This document shows, piece after piece, positions 54,767 to 63,345 of a stretch of 64,000 bases of DNA; position 1 is the stretch's first letter, and each line of letters starts with the position of its first letter. This DNA is from Micromonospora sp. WMMD961. GTDB lineage: Bacteria; Actinomycetota; Actinomycetes; Mycobacteriales; Micromonosporaceae. The notes under the pieces are model-generated. The model was given only the letters and a program-made list of their open reading frames with translations. It was not told the DNA's origin and made no database searches. The DNA is taken from NCBI RefSeq assembly GCF_029626145.1, contig NZ_JARUBJ010000002.1, positions 5,243,501 to 5,307,500 on the forward strand, read 5' to 3'. Made by a program: the position numbers and the translations under genes.

Positions 54767-55948
54767 TCAGGGCCGCCAGCCGGTCTGCTCGGCCCACTGC
54801 TCAGCGCGGAGGTACTCCTCGTCGAACCACGGATCGTTGGCCGTGCCCGAGTCGCCGGCCTCCGGTGCCGCGTCGACGAGGTCCCGCTTGAGCAGCAGAT
54901 AGGTGGCGCGCTGATCCGGGTCGGCACGAAGGTGGTCGCGCATCATCAGGGCGTACCGCCAGCCCGGCGAGTCGGCGACCCGCACGTGCAGGCGAACCGG
55001 GCGGGCCGGGTCCGCACTGCCGTGCAGCCTCTTCTTCCACCGGGCGCTGCCGGCCGGACGCGGGTCGTCCCACCACTGCCCCGGCACCCGGGGGAACCCG
55101 GCGTTCGCCAGTCGGTCGGCCAGCGCGCCATCGGCGTCGGCGAGGCTGGTCACGGCCACCTGCACGTCGATGACGTCCTGGGCGGCGAGGCCGGGCACCG
55201 CGGTCGAGCCGATGTGGTCGATCCGTAGGGCGTCCGAACCGAGCGCGTGTCGGATCCGGGCGGCCAGCCGCGCGTACTGCTCAGGCCACGTCGTGTCGGG
55301 GCCGGCCCGGTCGATCCGACCGGGCGGGACCACCCGCCGCTCGCGCAGATTGTCCTCGAAGGGCAGCAACCGCCGTTGCCAGAGCGCGTCGACGGCGTCG
55401 TGCAGGGCCGCCAGGCTGCCGTCGTTGGTCAGCACCACGTCCGCAGCGGCCCGCCGACGGCCGTCGTCGGCCTGGGCGGCCATCCGCCGCTCAGCCTCCG
55501 CGCGGCCCATCCCCCGGTCACGCGCCAGCCGTTCCAGTCGGGTCGTCACGGCCGTCTGCACCACGATCACCAGGTGGTACGTGGGCGCGAGACCCACCTC
55601 GACCAGCAGCGGTACGTCGTTGACGACGATCGCGTCCGGCGCCGCGGCGGCGGTCAACTCCGCGGTACGGGCCCGCACCCGAGGGTGGATGATCGACTCA
55701 AGCCGACGGCGCGCCGCCTCGTCGTCGAACACCAGCGCGCCCAACGCGGCACGGTCCAACGCGCCATCGGCGTCCAGCACCGAGTCGGAGAAGGCGGCAA
55801 CGATCTCGGCCAGCCCGTCCGTGCCCGGTGCCACGACCTCCCGTGCCATCTGGTCGGCGTCGATGAGCACCGCGCCCCGCTCGGCCAGCCGTGCGGCCAC
55901 CGCGCTCTTGCCCGACCCGATCCCGCCGGTCAACCCCACTCTCAACAC
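54767..55948 (-). CDS. coaE: Dephospho-CoA kinase fused to GrpB/UPF0157 domain
   Basis: 393 residues. Residues 1-200 are CoaE: P-loop GLTGGIGSGKSAVA, DADQMAREVV, and VVNDVPLLVE; it phosphorylates dephospho-CoA to CoA. Residues 210-393 are a GrpB/UPF0157 nucleotidyltransferase-like domain (RIDHIGSTAVPGLAAQDVIDVQV), a fusion known from actinobacteria including mycobacteria. GTG 55948 gives the standard N-terminus MLRVGLTGGIG; ATG 55984 would add 12 residues. Downstream of rpsA but separated by a terminator. Confidence 0.93.
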   Translation of the reverse strand: MLRVGLTGGIGSGKSAVAARLAERGAVLIDADQMAREVVAPGTDGLAEIVAAFSDSVLDADGALDRAALGALVFDDEAARRRLESIIHPRVRARTAELTAAAAPDAIVVNDVPLLVEVGLAPTYHLVIVVQTAVTTRLERLARDRGMGRAEAERRMAAQADDGRRRAAADVVLTNDGSLAALHDAVDALWQRRLLPFEDNLRERRVVPPGRIDRAGPDTTWPEQYARLAARIRHALGSDALRIDHIGSTAVPGLAAQDVIDVQVAVTSLADADGALADRLANAGFPRVPGQWWDDPRPAGSARWKKRLHGSADPARPVRLHVRVADSPGWRYALMMRDHLRADPDQRATYLLLKRDLVDAAPEAGDSGTANDPWFDEEYLRAEQWAEQTGWRP

Positions 55949-56083
55949 CCGACCAGTCAACCGGATCCCCAAGGCCACCAGCAAACCCGCCCACCCCGAC
56001 CCGGCCTAGCCCAGCCAGCCGGCGCGGCCCAGCAGGCACGACACGGCCCCCTACACCCGGCCGGGCACCCTGCTCATGACGAA

Positions 56084-56124
56084 GGCCCCGCCCCCGGCGA
56101 TCCGAAGATCGCGGGGACGGGGCC
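56084..56124 (-). terminator. Terminator after rpsA
   Basis: GGCCCCGCCCCCGGCGATC pairs with GATCGCGGGGACGGGGCC around CGAA, with a bulge and a G.U. It lies 17 nt beyond the rpsA stop. Confidence 0.75.
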
Positions 56125-56141
56125 CGTCGTCGTTCAGCGGG

Positions 56142-57653
56142 TCACTTACCGCCGGCGAGCTTCTCCCGCAGTGCGGCGAGCGCCTCGTCGGTGGCCAGCG
56201 TGCCAGCCGGCTCCTCGGCCTGCCGGCTCGGGGCCGGGCTGGACGAGGAGGAGGTGCTGCCACCGCCACCACCGGCAGCGGCCGGGACGGCCGGAGTCGG
56301 GTTGGCAGCGGCCTCGGCGTCGGCGGCCCGAGAGGTCTGCACCTGCTTGGTGTGGGCCTCCCAGCGCTGACGAGCCTCGGCGTACTGGTTCTCCCAGGTC
56401 TCGCGCTGCTTGTCGTACCCCTCGAGCCACTCGCCCGTCTCCGGGTCGAAGCCCTCCGGGTAGATGTAGTTGCCCTCGGTGTCGTACGTCGCGGCCATGC
56501 CGTAGAGGGTCGGGTCGAAGTGCTCCTCGCCCTCGACGAAGCCCTCGTTGGCCTGCTTGAGCGACAGGGAGATCCGGCGACGCTCCAGGTCGATGTCGAT
56601 GACCTTGACCATGACCTCGGAGCCGACCTGGACGACCTGCTCCGGGATCTCCACGTGGCGCTCGGCCAGCTCGGAGATGTGGACCAGGCCCTCGATGCCG
56701 TCGTCGACGCGGACGAACGCACCGAACGGGACCAGCTTGGTGACCTTACCCGGCACGATCTGCTGGATCGCGTGGGTGCGGGCGAACTGCCGCCACGGGT
56801 CCTCCTGGGTCGCCTTCAGCGACAGCGAGACCCGCTCGCGGTCCAGGTCGACGTCCAGGACCTCGACCTCGACCTCCTGGCCCACCTCGACGACCTCGGA
56901 CGGGTGGTCGATGTGCTTCCAGGACAGCTCGGAGACGTGCACCAGACCGTCGACGCCGCCGAGGTCCACGAACGCGCCGAAGTTGACGATCGAGGACACG
57001 ACGCCCTTGCGGACCTGGCCCTTCTGCAGCTTGTTGAGGAACTCGGTGCGCACCTCGGACTGCGTCTGCTCGAGCCAGGCCCGGCGGGACAGGACCACGT
57101 TGTTGCGGTTCTTGTCCAGCTCGATGATCTTGGCTTCGAGCTCGCGCCCGACGTACGGCTGCAGGTCACGCACACGACGCATCTCGACCAGCGACGCGGG
57201 CAGGAAGCCGCGCAGCCCGATGTCGAGGATGAGGCCGCCCTTGACCACCTCGATGACCGAACCGCGGACGACGCCGTCCTCGTCCTTGATCTTCTCGATC
57301 GTGCCCCAGGCCCGCTCGTACTGCGCCCGCTTCTTGGAGAGGATCAGACGACCCTCCTTGTCCTCCTTCTGGAGGACCAGGGCCTCGATGTGGTCACCAA
57401 CCGTCACAACCTCGGCGGGGTCCACGTCGTGCTTGATCGACAACTCCCGAGAGGGGATGACGCCCTCGGTCTTGTAGCCGATGTCGAGCAGGACCTCGTC
57501 CCGATCGACCTTGACGACGGTGCCTTCGACAATGTCGCCGTCGTTGAAGTACTTGATGGTCTCGTCGATCGCGGCGAGGAAAGCCTCCTCGGAACCGAGA
57601 TCGTCGTGGGTGACCCGGGTGGCGCTCGAGGGGGCCTCGATGCTGCTCGTCAT
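56142..57653 (-). CDS. rpsA: 30S ribosomal protein S1
   Basis: 503 residues, actinobacterial S1 with four S1 OB-fold RNA-binding domains (e.g. GDIVEGTVVKVDRDEVLLDIGYKTEG; GVVSSIVNFGAFVDLGGVDGLVHVSELSW; GKVTKLVPFGAFVRVDDGIEGLVHISEL). The C-terminal 60 residues are a low-complexity Ala/Gly/Ser region ending in TDEALAALREKLAGGK, the tail region that binds pyrazinoic acid in mycobacteria. ATG 57653 has GGAG about 10 nt upstream. A leader of about 170 nt is likely if the promoter at 57831-57861 is used. Confidence 0.97.
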   Translation of the reverse strand: MTSSIEAPSSATRVTHDDLGSEEAFLAAIDETIKYFNDGDIVEGTVVKVDRDEVLLDIGYKTEGVIPSRELSIKHDVDPAEVVTVGDHIEALVLQKEDKEGRLILSKKRAQYERAWGTIEKIKDEDGVVRGSVIEVVKGGLILDIGLRGFLPASLVEMRRVRDLQPYVGRELEAKIIELDKNRNNVVLSRRAWLEQTQSEVRTEFLNKLQKGQVRKGVVSSIVNFGAFVDLGGVDGLVHVSELSWKHIDHPSEVVEVGQEVEVEVLDVDLDRERVSLSLKATQEDPWRQFARTHAIQQIVPGKVTKLVPFGAFVRVDDGIEGLVHISELAERHVEIPEQVVQVGSEVMVKVIDIDLERRRISLSLKQANEGFVEGEEHFDPTLYGMAATYDTEGNYIYPEGFDPETGEWLEGYDKQRETWENQYAEARQRWEAHTKQVQTSRAADAEAAANPTPAVPAAAGGGGGSTSSSSSPAPSRQAEEPAGTLATDEALAALREKLAGGK

Positions 57654-57830
57654 GTGGGCGGTTGCTCCGGTCGGTGGGTTGTCACAGCAGGCTGGTGTCG
57701 CGGTGACCTGTTCGCGCCAGCGGATCCGTCGCCGGGCACACCGAACGATCGCTAGTGAGATCATGATGTGGCTCCGTCGACCGCGCACCTGCTCCCTGCC
57801 GAGGCAACGCGATCCGCGAGCGCATCGTCT

Positions 57831-57861
57831 AGCCTACCGTGCGCATTACCACAGCGTGCAA
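57831..57861 (-). promoter_or_regulatory. Possible rpsA promoter
   Basis: On the minus strand TTGCAC (57856-57861), a 19-bp spacer, TAGGCT (57831-57836). The spacer is longer than ideal. Confidence 0.35.
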
Positions 57862-57969
57862 GCCCTCCCGGCTTCTCTACGTGCGGTGACCTGCGAAAGA
57901 CGAACAATCGCCCGGAAACGACCCCTGCTGTCTCGTGCGTCACAGCGGCCCCAAGCGCCCCGCCCGACG

Positions 57970-57989
57970 GGCGCCGACCGGTCGGCGCC
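57970..57989. repeat. 20-bp perfect palindrome
   Basis: GGCGCCGACCGGTCGGCGCC, about 140 bp upstream of the methyltransferase start and 320 bp upstream of rpsA. Could be an operator or a hairpin. Confidence 0.5.
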
Positions 57990-58114
57990 GCTCGATCAAC
58001 CGACCCACCGCCCGGACCGCGCCACCCTACGGAAACCGGTCGCGGCCGACGACGCCCGGTGAGAAGTCCGCCGGATCCGGCCGCGCCGCCGCAACCGACC
58101 CGGCGCGCAGGGCC

Positions 58115-58120
58115 TAGCGT
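58115..58120 (+). promoter_or_regulatory. Leaderless -10 box (TAGCGT) of gene 58128
   Basis: TAGCGT ends 7 nt before GTG 58128; no Shine-Dalgarno. Confidence 0.55.
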
Positions 58121-58127
58121 GGGCGCC

Positions 58128-58934
58128 GTGGATGACGACAGCCGGGTCACCCGGCGCCGGGTGGGTGACGCCGAGGTCCGGCGGGCCAACCGCGGCTGGT
58201 GGGACACCGACGCCGACGACTACCAGGCCGAGCACGGCGCGTTCCTCGGCGACGTGGACTTCGTCTGGTGTCCGGAAGGACTCCGCGAGGCCGACGCCCA
58301 CCTGCTCGGCGAGGTGTCCGGGCGGCGTGTGCTGGAGGTCGGCTGCGGGGCGGCGGCCGCCGCCCGCTGGCTCGCCACCCAGGGCGCCCGGCCGGTCGCC
58401 TTCGACCTGTCCGCCGGCATGTTGCGGCACGCCGCCAAGGCCGCCGACGACACCGGGGTACGCGTACCGCTGGTGCAGGCCGACGCCCTCGCCCTGCCGT
58501 TCGCCGATCGGTCGTTCGACAGCGCCTGCACCGCGTTCGGCGCGATCCCGTTCGTGGACGACTCGGCGGCCCTGCACGCCGAGGTGCACCGGGTGCTGCG
58601 CCCCGGCGGACGATGGGTGTTCTCGGTGACCCACCCGATGCGCTGGATCTTCCTCGACGATCCCGGCCAGGGCGGGCTGACGGCCGTGCACTCGTACTTC
58701 GACCGCTCTCCCTACGTGGAGCAGGACGAATCCGGCGTGGCCACCTACGTCGAGCAGCACCGCACCCTCGGCGACCGGATCCGGGAGCTGGTTGCGGCCG
58801 GGTTCCGGCTGGTGGACCTCGTGGAGCCGGAGTGGCCGGAGGGGCACGAGGGCATCTGGGGGCAGTGGAGCCCGCTGCGCGGACGACTCTTCCCCGGTAC
58901 CGCCATCTTCGTCACCGAGAAGCCCGCCGACTGA
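58128..58934 (+). CDS. Class I SAM-dependent methyltransferase
   Basis: 268 residues. SAM-binding motif I VLEVGCGAAAAARWLA (around residues 67-82), acidic loop FDLSAGML, motif II ALALPFADRSFDSA and motif III LRPGGRWVFSV: a Methyltransf_11 protein. It has a conserved N-terminal RANRGWWDTDADDYQAEHG and a Trp-rich C-terminus (GIWGQWSPLRGRLFPGT) common among actinomycete homologues. Substrate unknown. GTG 58128 follows a leaderless TAGCGT box; the open frame continues 120 codons upstream but with no conserved sequence. Confidence 0.88.
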   Translation: MDDDSRVTRRRVGDAEVRRANRGWWDTDADDYQAEHGAFLGDVDFVWCPEGLREADAHLLGEVSGRRVLEVGCGAAAAARWLATQGARPVAFDLSAGMLRHAAKAADDTGVRVPLVQADALALPFADRSFDSACTAFGAIPFVDDSAALHAEVHRVLRPGGRWVFSVTHPMRWIFLDDPGQGGLTAVHSYFDRSPYVEQDESGVATYVEQHRTLGDRIRELVAAGFRLVDLVEPEWPEGHEGIWGQWSPLRGRLFPGTAIFVTEKPAD

Positions 58935-58978
58935 GCGCTTCGCACCCGCGGTCCGACCTGCGACCCATCGATCGCCGG

Positions 58979-58984
58979 TAGGCT
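58979..58984 (+). promoter_or_regulatory. Leaderless -10 box (TAGGCT) of the Uma2 gene
   Basis: TAGGCT ends 7 nt before ATG 58992; no Shine-Dalgarno. Confidence 0.55.
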
Positions 58985-58991
58985 CGGCCCC

Positions 58992-59594
58992 ATGAGCGCC
59001 GAGCCCATCCCGACATCACCTGGCCCCTGGTGTCCGGATCCGATGCGGCAGCAGCGTGCCGACTACACGCTGGGGGACCTGCTCGCCCTGCCGGACGACG
59101 CCCCCCGCGTCGAACTCGTCGACGGAGTCATCCAGGTGACACCCTCCCCCACCCTGGGCCATCAAGACATCTCGTTCCTGCTACGTCTGTGGCTCCACAG
59201 GCATGCGCCGGCTCACCTGCGGGTGAGCCAGGCCATCGGTGTTGGGCTCAGCCCCAACACCAGCCGTCAGCCGGACGTGCTGGTCTGTCGCGCCGAGGTG
59301 CCGTCCCACCGGTCCACGTTACGGCCGGCGGACGTCGTGCTCGCCGTGGAGATCGTCTCGCCCGGCACGCGACGGATCGACCGGTTCGCGAAGCCCGGTG
59401 AGTACGCTGCCGCCGGCATCCCGTTCTACTGGCGGATCGAGCAGGACCCGGTGCACGTCTACGCGTACCGGATCGGCGACCACGTGGGGCCGGGCGGTGA
59501 GCGGCAGTACGAGCTGGTCGTCGACGGCGCCGACGTGATCGAACTGGCCGAGCCGTTCGACATCAAACTGCCGATCGCCGAGCTCACCCCGTAG
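58992..59594 (+). CDS. Uma2-family endonuclease-like protein
   Basis: 200 residues with a PD-(D/E)xK fold: TLGDLLALPDDAPRVELVDGVIQVTP at the start, SRQPDVLVC (catalytic Asp), VLAVEIVSPGTRRID (Glu) and FAKPGEYAAAGIPFYWRIE (Lys and following Tyr). Uma2 proteins are very frequent in actinomycetes and cyanobacteria; their biological role is largely unknown. ATG 58992 follows a leaderless TAGGCT box. Confidence 0.9.
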   Translation: MSAEPIPTSPGPWCPDPMRQQRADYTLGDLLALPDDAPRVELVDGVIQVTPSPTLGHQDISFLLRLWLHRHAPAHLRVSQAIGVGLSPNTSRQPDVLVCRAEVPSHRSTLRPADVVLAVEIVSPGTRRIDRFAKPGEYAAAGIPFYWRIEQDPVHVYAYRIGDHVGPGGERQYELVVDGADVIELAEPFDIKLPIAELTP

Positions 59595-59622
59595 TCGTTT
59601 CTCCCCACAGTCGTTTCTCCCC
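59593..59622. repeat. Short tandem repeat between Uma2 and HVA1 genes
   Basis: agtcgtttctcccc occurs at 59593-59606 and 59609-59622 (period 16). Confidence 0.7.
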
Positions 59623-59646
59623 GGCCGGGTCGGGTAGCCGAGGACC

Positions 59647-59865
59647 ATGGCCGAACAGAGATTCCACAAGGGCGACCATGTCTCCTGGTCGGCCCACGGC
59701 AGCCGCGCGCACGGCGTGGTGCAGGAGACCATCACCGAGCGGACCCGAATCCGGGGACGGGCCGTGAACGCGGCGCCCGACGACCCGCAGTACCGGGTAC
59801 GCAGTGACGGAACGGGCCGCGACGTGGCCCACCGCCCCGAGGCGCTGCGCCATGAGCAAGGCTGA
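59647..59865 (+). CDS. HVA1/DUF2945 (TUDOR-like) small protein
   Basis: 72 residues. FHKGDHVSWSAHGSRAHGVVQETITERTRIRGR followed by DDPQYRVRSDGTGRDVAHRPEAL is the hypervirulence-associated TUDOR domain pattern (DUF2945). Small SH3-like fold, function unknown. TAGCCG 6 nt upstream is a weak leaderless box. It overlaps the next gene by 14 nt, so the two are cotranslated. Confidence 0.85.
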   Translation: MAEQRFHKGDHVSWSAHGSRAHGVVQETITERTRIRGRAVNAAPDDPQYRVRSDGTGRDVAHRPEALRHEQG

Positions 59866-60202
59866 CGACAAGGGCCGGGACACCTATCGGGAGTTCACCG
59901 AGGCGGTGAACATGAAGCCCGGCGAGCTGTCGTCCTGGCTGGAGACCGACGAGTCGAAGCAGGTCGGCTGGCACAAGGGCGGCCGCTCCGGTGGCGGCGA
60001 GTCCGTCGGGCACGAGTCCGGCCGGAAGATCATCAACCTGCTGCGTCGTAAGCGCGGTGATCTGTCCGAGGGCGACTACAAGCACATGCGCAAGGTGGTC
60101 GGCTACGTACGCCGGCACATGGCGCAGCGCCCCTCCGGCAACGTCCGCGACACGAAGTGGCGCTGGTCCCTGATGAACTGGGGCCACGACCCGATGAAGT
60201 AA
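59852..60202 (+). CDS. DUF3140 family protein
   Basis: 116 residues, Lys/Arg-rich: TYREFTEAVNMKPGELSSWLETDESKQVGW, SVGHESGRKIINLLRRKRGDLSEGDYKHMRKVVGYVRRH, and KWRWSLMNWGHDP at the end, the DUF3140 pattern. Probably a small nucleic-acid-binding or stress protein; role unknown. ATG 59852 lies within the 3' end of the DUF2945 gene; longer frames upstream are shadows. Confidence 0.85.
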   Translation: MSKADDKGRDTYREFTEAVNMKPGELSSWLETDESKQVGWHKGGRSGGGESVGHESGRKIINLLRRKRGDLSEGDYKHMRKVVGYVRRHMAQRPSGNVRDTKWRWSLMNWGHDPMK

Positions 60203-60238
60203 CGAACCGGCCCGATACGTCGCGGGCCCCCGCAGCAA

Positions 60239-60312
60239 GATCCGCACAACTTCGCTGAAGTTGCTGCCTCAGAACGCCACGACCCAGCACTTTCCCCGAA
60301 GTTGCGCAGATC
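60239..60312. repeat. Family B palindromic repeat, copy 2
   Basis: The left arm starts GATCCGCACAACTTCG at 60239; the right arm ends CGAAGTTGCGCAGATC at 60312. About 28-nt arms pair with a few mismatches around an 18-nt loop. The right arm resembles 19235-19258. Confidence 0.75.
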
Positions 60313-60368
60313 ATGAGGCGGGGGACGGGCCCATGACACCTACGGCCGCGACAAGGACGACCAGGTCA

Positions 60369-60442
60369 GGGTTGCGGGGCAGCCCGACCCGCGCAGGGAT
60401 CAAGCCTGACCGCCCGGAGCGGGGCGGGCTGCCCCGCAACCC
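60369..60442. ncRNA. Family C hairpin, copy 2: 22-bp stem with conserved 30-nt apical core
   Basis: GGGTTGCGGGGCAGCCCG (60369-60386) pairs perfectly with 60425-60442, and ACCC pairs with GGGG apart from one A.G, giving 21 of 22 pairs. The core at 60391-60420 is identical to 28192-28221 while the stems differ. Convergent spacer between DUF3140 and polA. Type label provisional. Confidence 0.5.
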
Positions 60443-60513
60443 CCACCCGCAACCGGCCCGGACCGCCCGCAACCGGCCCAGACTGCGCCGTCCGCAGCCG
60501 GACAGGCCGAGGC

Positions 60514-63213
60514 TCAGTGGTCGGCGCTGTTCCAGTCGCGGCCCTCGCCGACCGAGACCTCCAACGGCACCGACAGCGGGTACGCCCCGCCCATCTCGTG
60601 GCGGACGAGTGCCTCCAACGCCTCCCGCTCACCCGGGGCGACCTCGAAGACCAGCTCGTCGTGCACCTGCAGCAGCATCCGCGAGCGCAGCCCGGCCGCG
60701 CCGAGTGCGGTGTCGACGTGCAGCATCGCGACCTTGATGATGTCGGCCGCGGAGCCCTGGATGGGGGCGTTGAGCGCCATCCGCTCGGCGATGTCGCGGC
60801 GCTGCCGGTTGTCGCTGACCAGGTCGGGCAGGTAGCGGCGGCGACCCAGGATGGTGGAGGTGTAGCCGTCCTGGCGGGCTCGGGCGACGACCTGCTGGAG
60901 GTAGTCGCGCACCCCACCGAAGCCGGCGAAGTAGTTCTCCATCAGCCCGCGTGCCTCTTCGGTGCTGATCGAGAGCTGCTGGGACAGGCCGAACGCGCTG
61001 AGCCCGTACGCCAGGCCGTAGTTCATGGCCTTGATCTTGCGGCGCTGGTCCGGGGTGACCTCGTCGAGCGGCACCCCGAAGACCGACGAGGCGGTGGCGG
61101 CGTGGAAGTCGGCGCCGGAGTTGAAGGCCTCGATGAGTGCGTCGTCCGACGACAGGTGCGCCATGATGCGCATCTCGATCTGGCTGTAGTCGGCGGTGAG
61201 TAGGCATTCGTAGCCCTCCCCCACCACGAAGGCCCGGCGGATGCGCCGGCCCTCCTCCGTGCGGATCGGGATGTTCTGCAGGTTGGGTTCGGTGGAGGAG
61301 AGCCGACCGGTGGCCGCCACCGTCTGGTTGAAGGTGGTGTGGATCCGACCGTCGTCGGAGACCGACTTGAGCAGGCCGTCCACTGTCGACTTGAGCTTGG
61401 CCACGTCCCGGTGGCGCAGCAGGTGGGCCAGCACCGGGTGCGGCTGCTGGGCGTAGAGCCACTGCAGCGCGTCGGCGTCGGTGGTGTAACCCGTCTTGAT
61501 CTTCTTGGTCTTCGGCAGGCCCAGCTCGGTGAAGAGGATCTCCTGCAACTGCTTGGGTGAGCCGAGGTTGAACTCCCGACCCACCGCCTCGTACGCGCCC
61601 TGCGCGGCGGCCTTCACCTCGGCGGCGAAGTGCGCCTCCAACTCGGACAGGTAGTGGGTGTCGGCGGCGATGCCGGTGCTCTCCATGCCGGCCAGCACCC
61701 GCATCAGCGGCAACTCCACCCCGGCCATCAGGCGGGCGGACTGCTCACCGTCGCGGGACAGCTCGGCGTCGATCGCGTCGGCCAGGTCGAGGGTGGCCCG
61801 GGCCTGGAGCATCAGGTTCTGCTCGGCGACGCCCTCGTCGCCGAGGCCGTCGAGGGTGAGCTGGCCCGACTCCGGGACGTCGACCCGCAGCTCCCGGTGC
61901 AGGTAGCGCAGCGCGAGGTCGGTGAGGTCGTAGGAGCGCTGGTCGGGGCGGGCCAGGTACGCGGCGATCTGGGTGTCGCGGACGATGCCGGCGAGCTGCC
62001 AGCCGTGCGCGGCGCAGGCCAGCACGGCCGGCTTGCTGTCGTGCAGCACCTTGGGTCGCTCGGCGTCGGCCAGCCAGCCGGCCAGCGCGCCCTCGTCGGT
62101 CGGGTCGAGCCGGGCCGGGTCCACCCAGGCCGCCGCGCCGCCGGCGGTGGCCAGCGCCAGGCCGGTGATGGAGGCGGTGTGCCGACGGTTGACGCCGGTG
62201 TCGAGCTTGACCGCCAGCCCGACCGGTGTGCCGGTCGGCGCGTGCGTGCTCAGCCAACCGGCCAGCGCGCCGGGCTCGCTGAGCACCTCGCCGGCCAGGT
62301 CGAACCCGGACTCGGCCTCCGGCTCGACCGCCTCCAGGTACTGGTAGAGGCGGTCGCGCAGGATGCGGAACTCGAGGGTGTCGAAGACCTGGTGCACGGC
62401 CTCCCGGTCCCACCCGGTCCAGCGGGTCTCCTCCGGGCGCAGCGGCAGCTCCAGGTCGGAGACGAGCCGGTTGATCTCGTAGTTGCGGATCACGTCGGCG
62501 AGTCGCTCCCGCAGGCTGTCGCCGGCCTTGCCCTTGATCTCGTCGGCGCGGGCGATCACGCCCTCCACCCCGCCGTACGTGGTGATCCATTTGGCGGCCG
62601 TCTTCGGGCCGACGCCCGGGATGCCGGGCAGGTTGTCACTGGTCTCGCCGACGAGCGCGGCCAGGTCCCGGTACTGCTGCGGGCCGACGCCGTACTTCGC
62701 CTCGATCGCCGCCGGATCCATCCGGGCCAGGTCGGAGACGCCCTTGCGCGGGTAGAGGACGGTGATCTGGTCGTCGACCAGCTGGAACGCGTCCCGGTCG
62801 CCACTGCTGATCAGCACCGACATGCCCTGGTCACGGGCCTGACAGGCGAGCGTGGCGATGACGTCGTCGGCCTCGAAGCCCTCCTTCTCCACGACCGGGA
62901 TCTGAAGGGCGGCCAGCACCTCCTTGACCAGGCTGACCTGGCCCTTGAAGTCGTTGGGAGTCTCGCTGCGGCCGGCCTTGTACTCCGCGTACTGCTCGGT
63001 GCGGAAGGAGCGGCGGGAGACGTCGAAGGCCACGACGATGTGGGTGGGCTGCTCGTCACGCAAGACGTTGATCAGCATCGACGTGAAGCCGTACACCGCG
63101 TTGGTCGGCTGACCCGTCGTGGTGGAGAAGTTTTCCACGGGAAGGGCGAAGAAGGCCCGGTATGCCATGGAATGTCCGTCGACGAGGAGCAGGCGCGGCG
63201 TCGTAGCTGTCAC
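60514..63213 (-). CDS. polA: DNA polymerase I
   Basis: 899 residues. A 5' nuclease domain (LLLVDGHSMAYRAFFALP; SGDRDAFQLVDD), an exonuclease-like middle that has lost the usual DxE, NxxxD and YxxxD catalytic residues (VKLDTGVN; LHDSKPAV), and an intact polymerase: motif A LTADYSQIEMRIMAHLS, motif B RRKIKAMNYGLAYG, motif C QVHDELVFEV. So it should have 5'-3' exonuclease and polymerase but no proofreading, as known for mycobacterial PolA. GTG 63213 follows a TAGAGT box by 7 nt (leaderless); the extension to 63273 overlaps this box. Confidence 0.97.
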   Translation of the reverse strand: MTATTPRLLLVDGHSMAYRAFFALPVENFSTTTGQPTNAVYGFTSMLINVLRDEQPTHIVVAFDVSRRSFRTEQYAEYKAGRSETPNDFKGQVSLVKEVLAALQIPVVEKEGFEADDVIATLACQARDQGMSVLISSGDRDAFQLVDDQITVLYPRKGVSDLARMDPAAIEAKYGVGPQQYRDLAALVGETSDNLPGIPGVGPKTAAKWITTYGGVEGVIARADEIKGKAGDSLRERLADVIRNYEINRLVSDLELPLRPEETRWTGWDREAVHQVFDTLEFRILRDRLYQYLEAVEPEAESGFDLAGEVLSEPGALAGWLSTHAPTGTPVGLAVKLDTGVNRRHTASITGLALATAGGAAAWVDPARLDPTDEGALAGWLADAERPKVLHDSKPAVLACAAHGWQLAGIVRDTQIAAYLARPDQRSYDLTDLALRYLHRELRVDVPESGQLTLDGLGDEGVAEQNLMLQARATLDLADAIDAELSRDGEQSARLMAGVELPLMRVLAGMESTGIAADTHYLSELEAHFAAEVKAAAQGAYEAVGREFNLGSPKQLQEILFTELGLPKTKKIKTGYTTDADALQWLYAQQPHPVLAHLLRHRDVAKLKSTVDGLLKSVSDDGRIHTTFNQTVAATGRLSSTEPNLQNIPIRTEEGRRIRRAFVVGEGYECLLTADYSQIEMRIMAHLSSDDALIEAFNSGADFHAATASSVFGVPLDEVTPDQRRKIKAMNYGLAYGLSAFGLSQQLSISTEEARGLMENYFAGFGGVRDYLQQVVARARQDGYTSTILGRRRYLPDLVSDNRQRRDIAERMALNAPIQGSAADIIKVAMLHVDTALGAAGLRSRMLLQVHDELVFEVAPGEREALEALVRHEMGGAYPLSVPLEVSVGEGRDWNSADH

Positions 63214-63220
63214 GGCAGCG

Positions 63221-63226
63221 ACTCTA
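63221..63226 (-). promoter_or_regulatory. Leaderless -10 box (TAGAGT) of polA
   Basis: TAGAGT on the minus strand, 7 nt before GTG 63213. Confidence 0.55.
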
Positions 63227-63300
63227 GTCCGTCGCACCGACATCCCTGGCCGGCGGCACGGGTGACGCGACACCGAAAGGACAGCCGGCCCTAACGCCGA

Positions 63301-63332
63301 CGGCCGGCCACCCCGCGAGGGGTGACCGGCCG
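63301..63332 (-). terminator. Terminator after livF
   Basis: CGGCCGGCCACCCC pairs with GGGGTGACCGGCCG (one mismatch on the plus strand, a G.U on the minus) with a 4-nt loop, 13 nt beyond the livF stop. Confidence 0.75.
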
Positions 63333-63345
63333 CCGCTCGGATGGC

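Larger units (their letters stand above)
57654..58127. other. 474-bp spacer upstream of rpsA and the methyltransferase
   Basis: Holds the rpsA leader and promoter candidate, a 20-bp palindrome (57970-57989) and the leaderless box of gene 58128. No ORF is convincing. Confidence 0.5.
60203..60513. other. 311-bp convergent spacer with two palindromic elements
   Basis: Between DUF3140 and polA. Contains family B copy 2 (60239-60312) and family C copy 2 (60369-60442) and no ORF. Both probably serve as transcription ends for the convergent genes. Confidence 0.7.
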
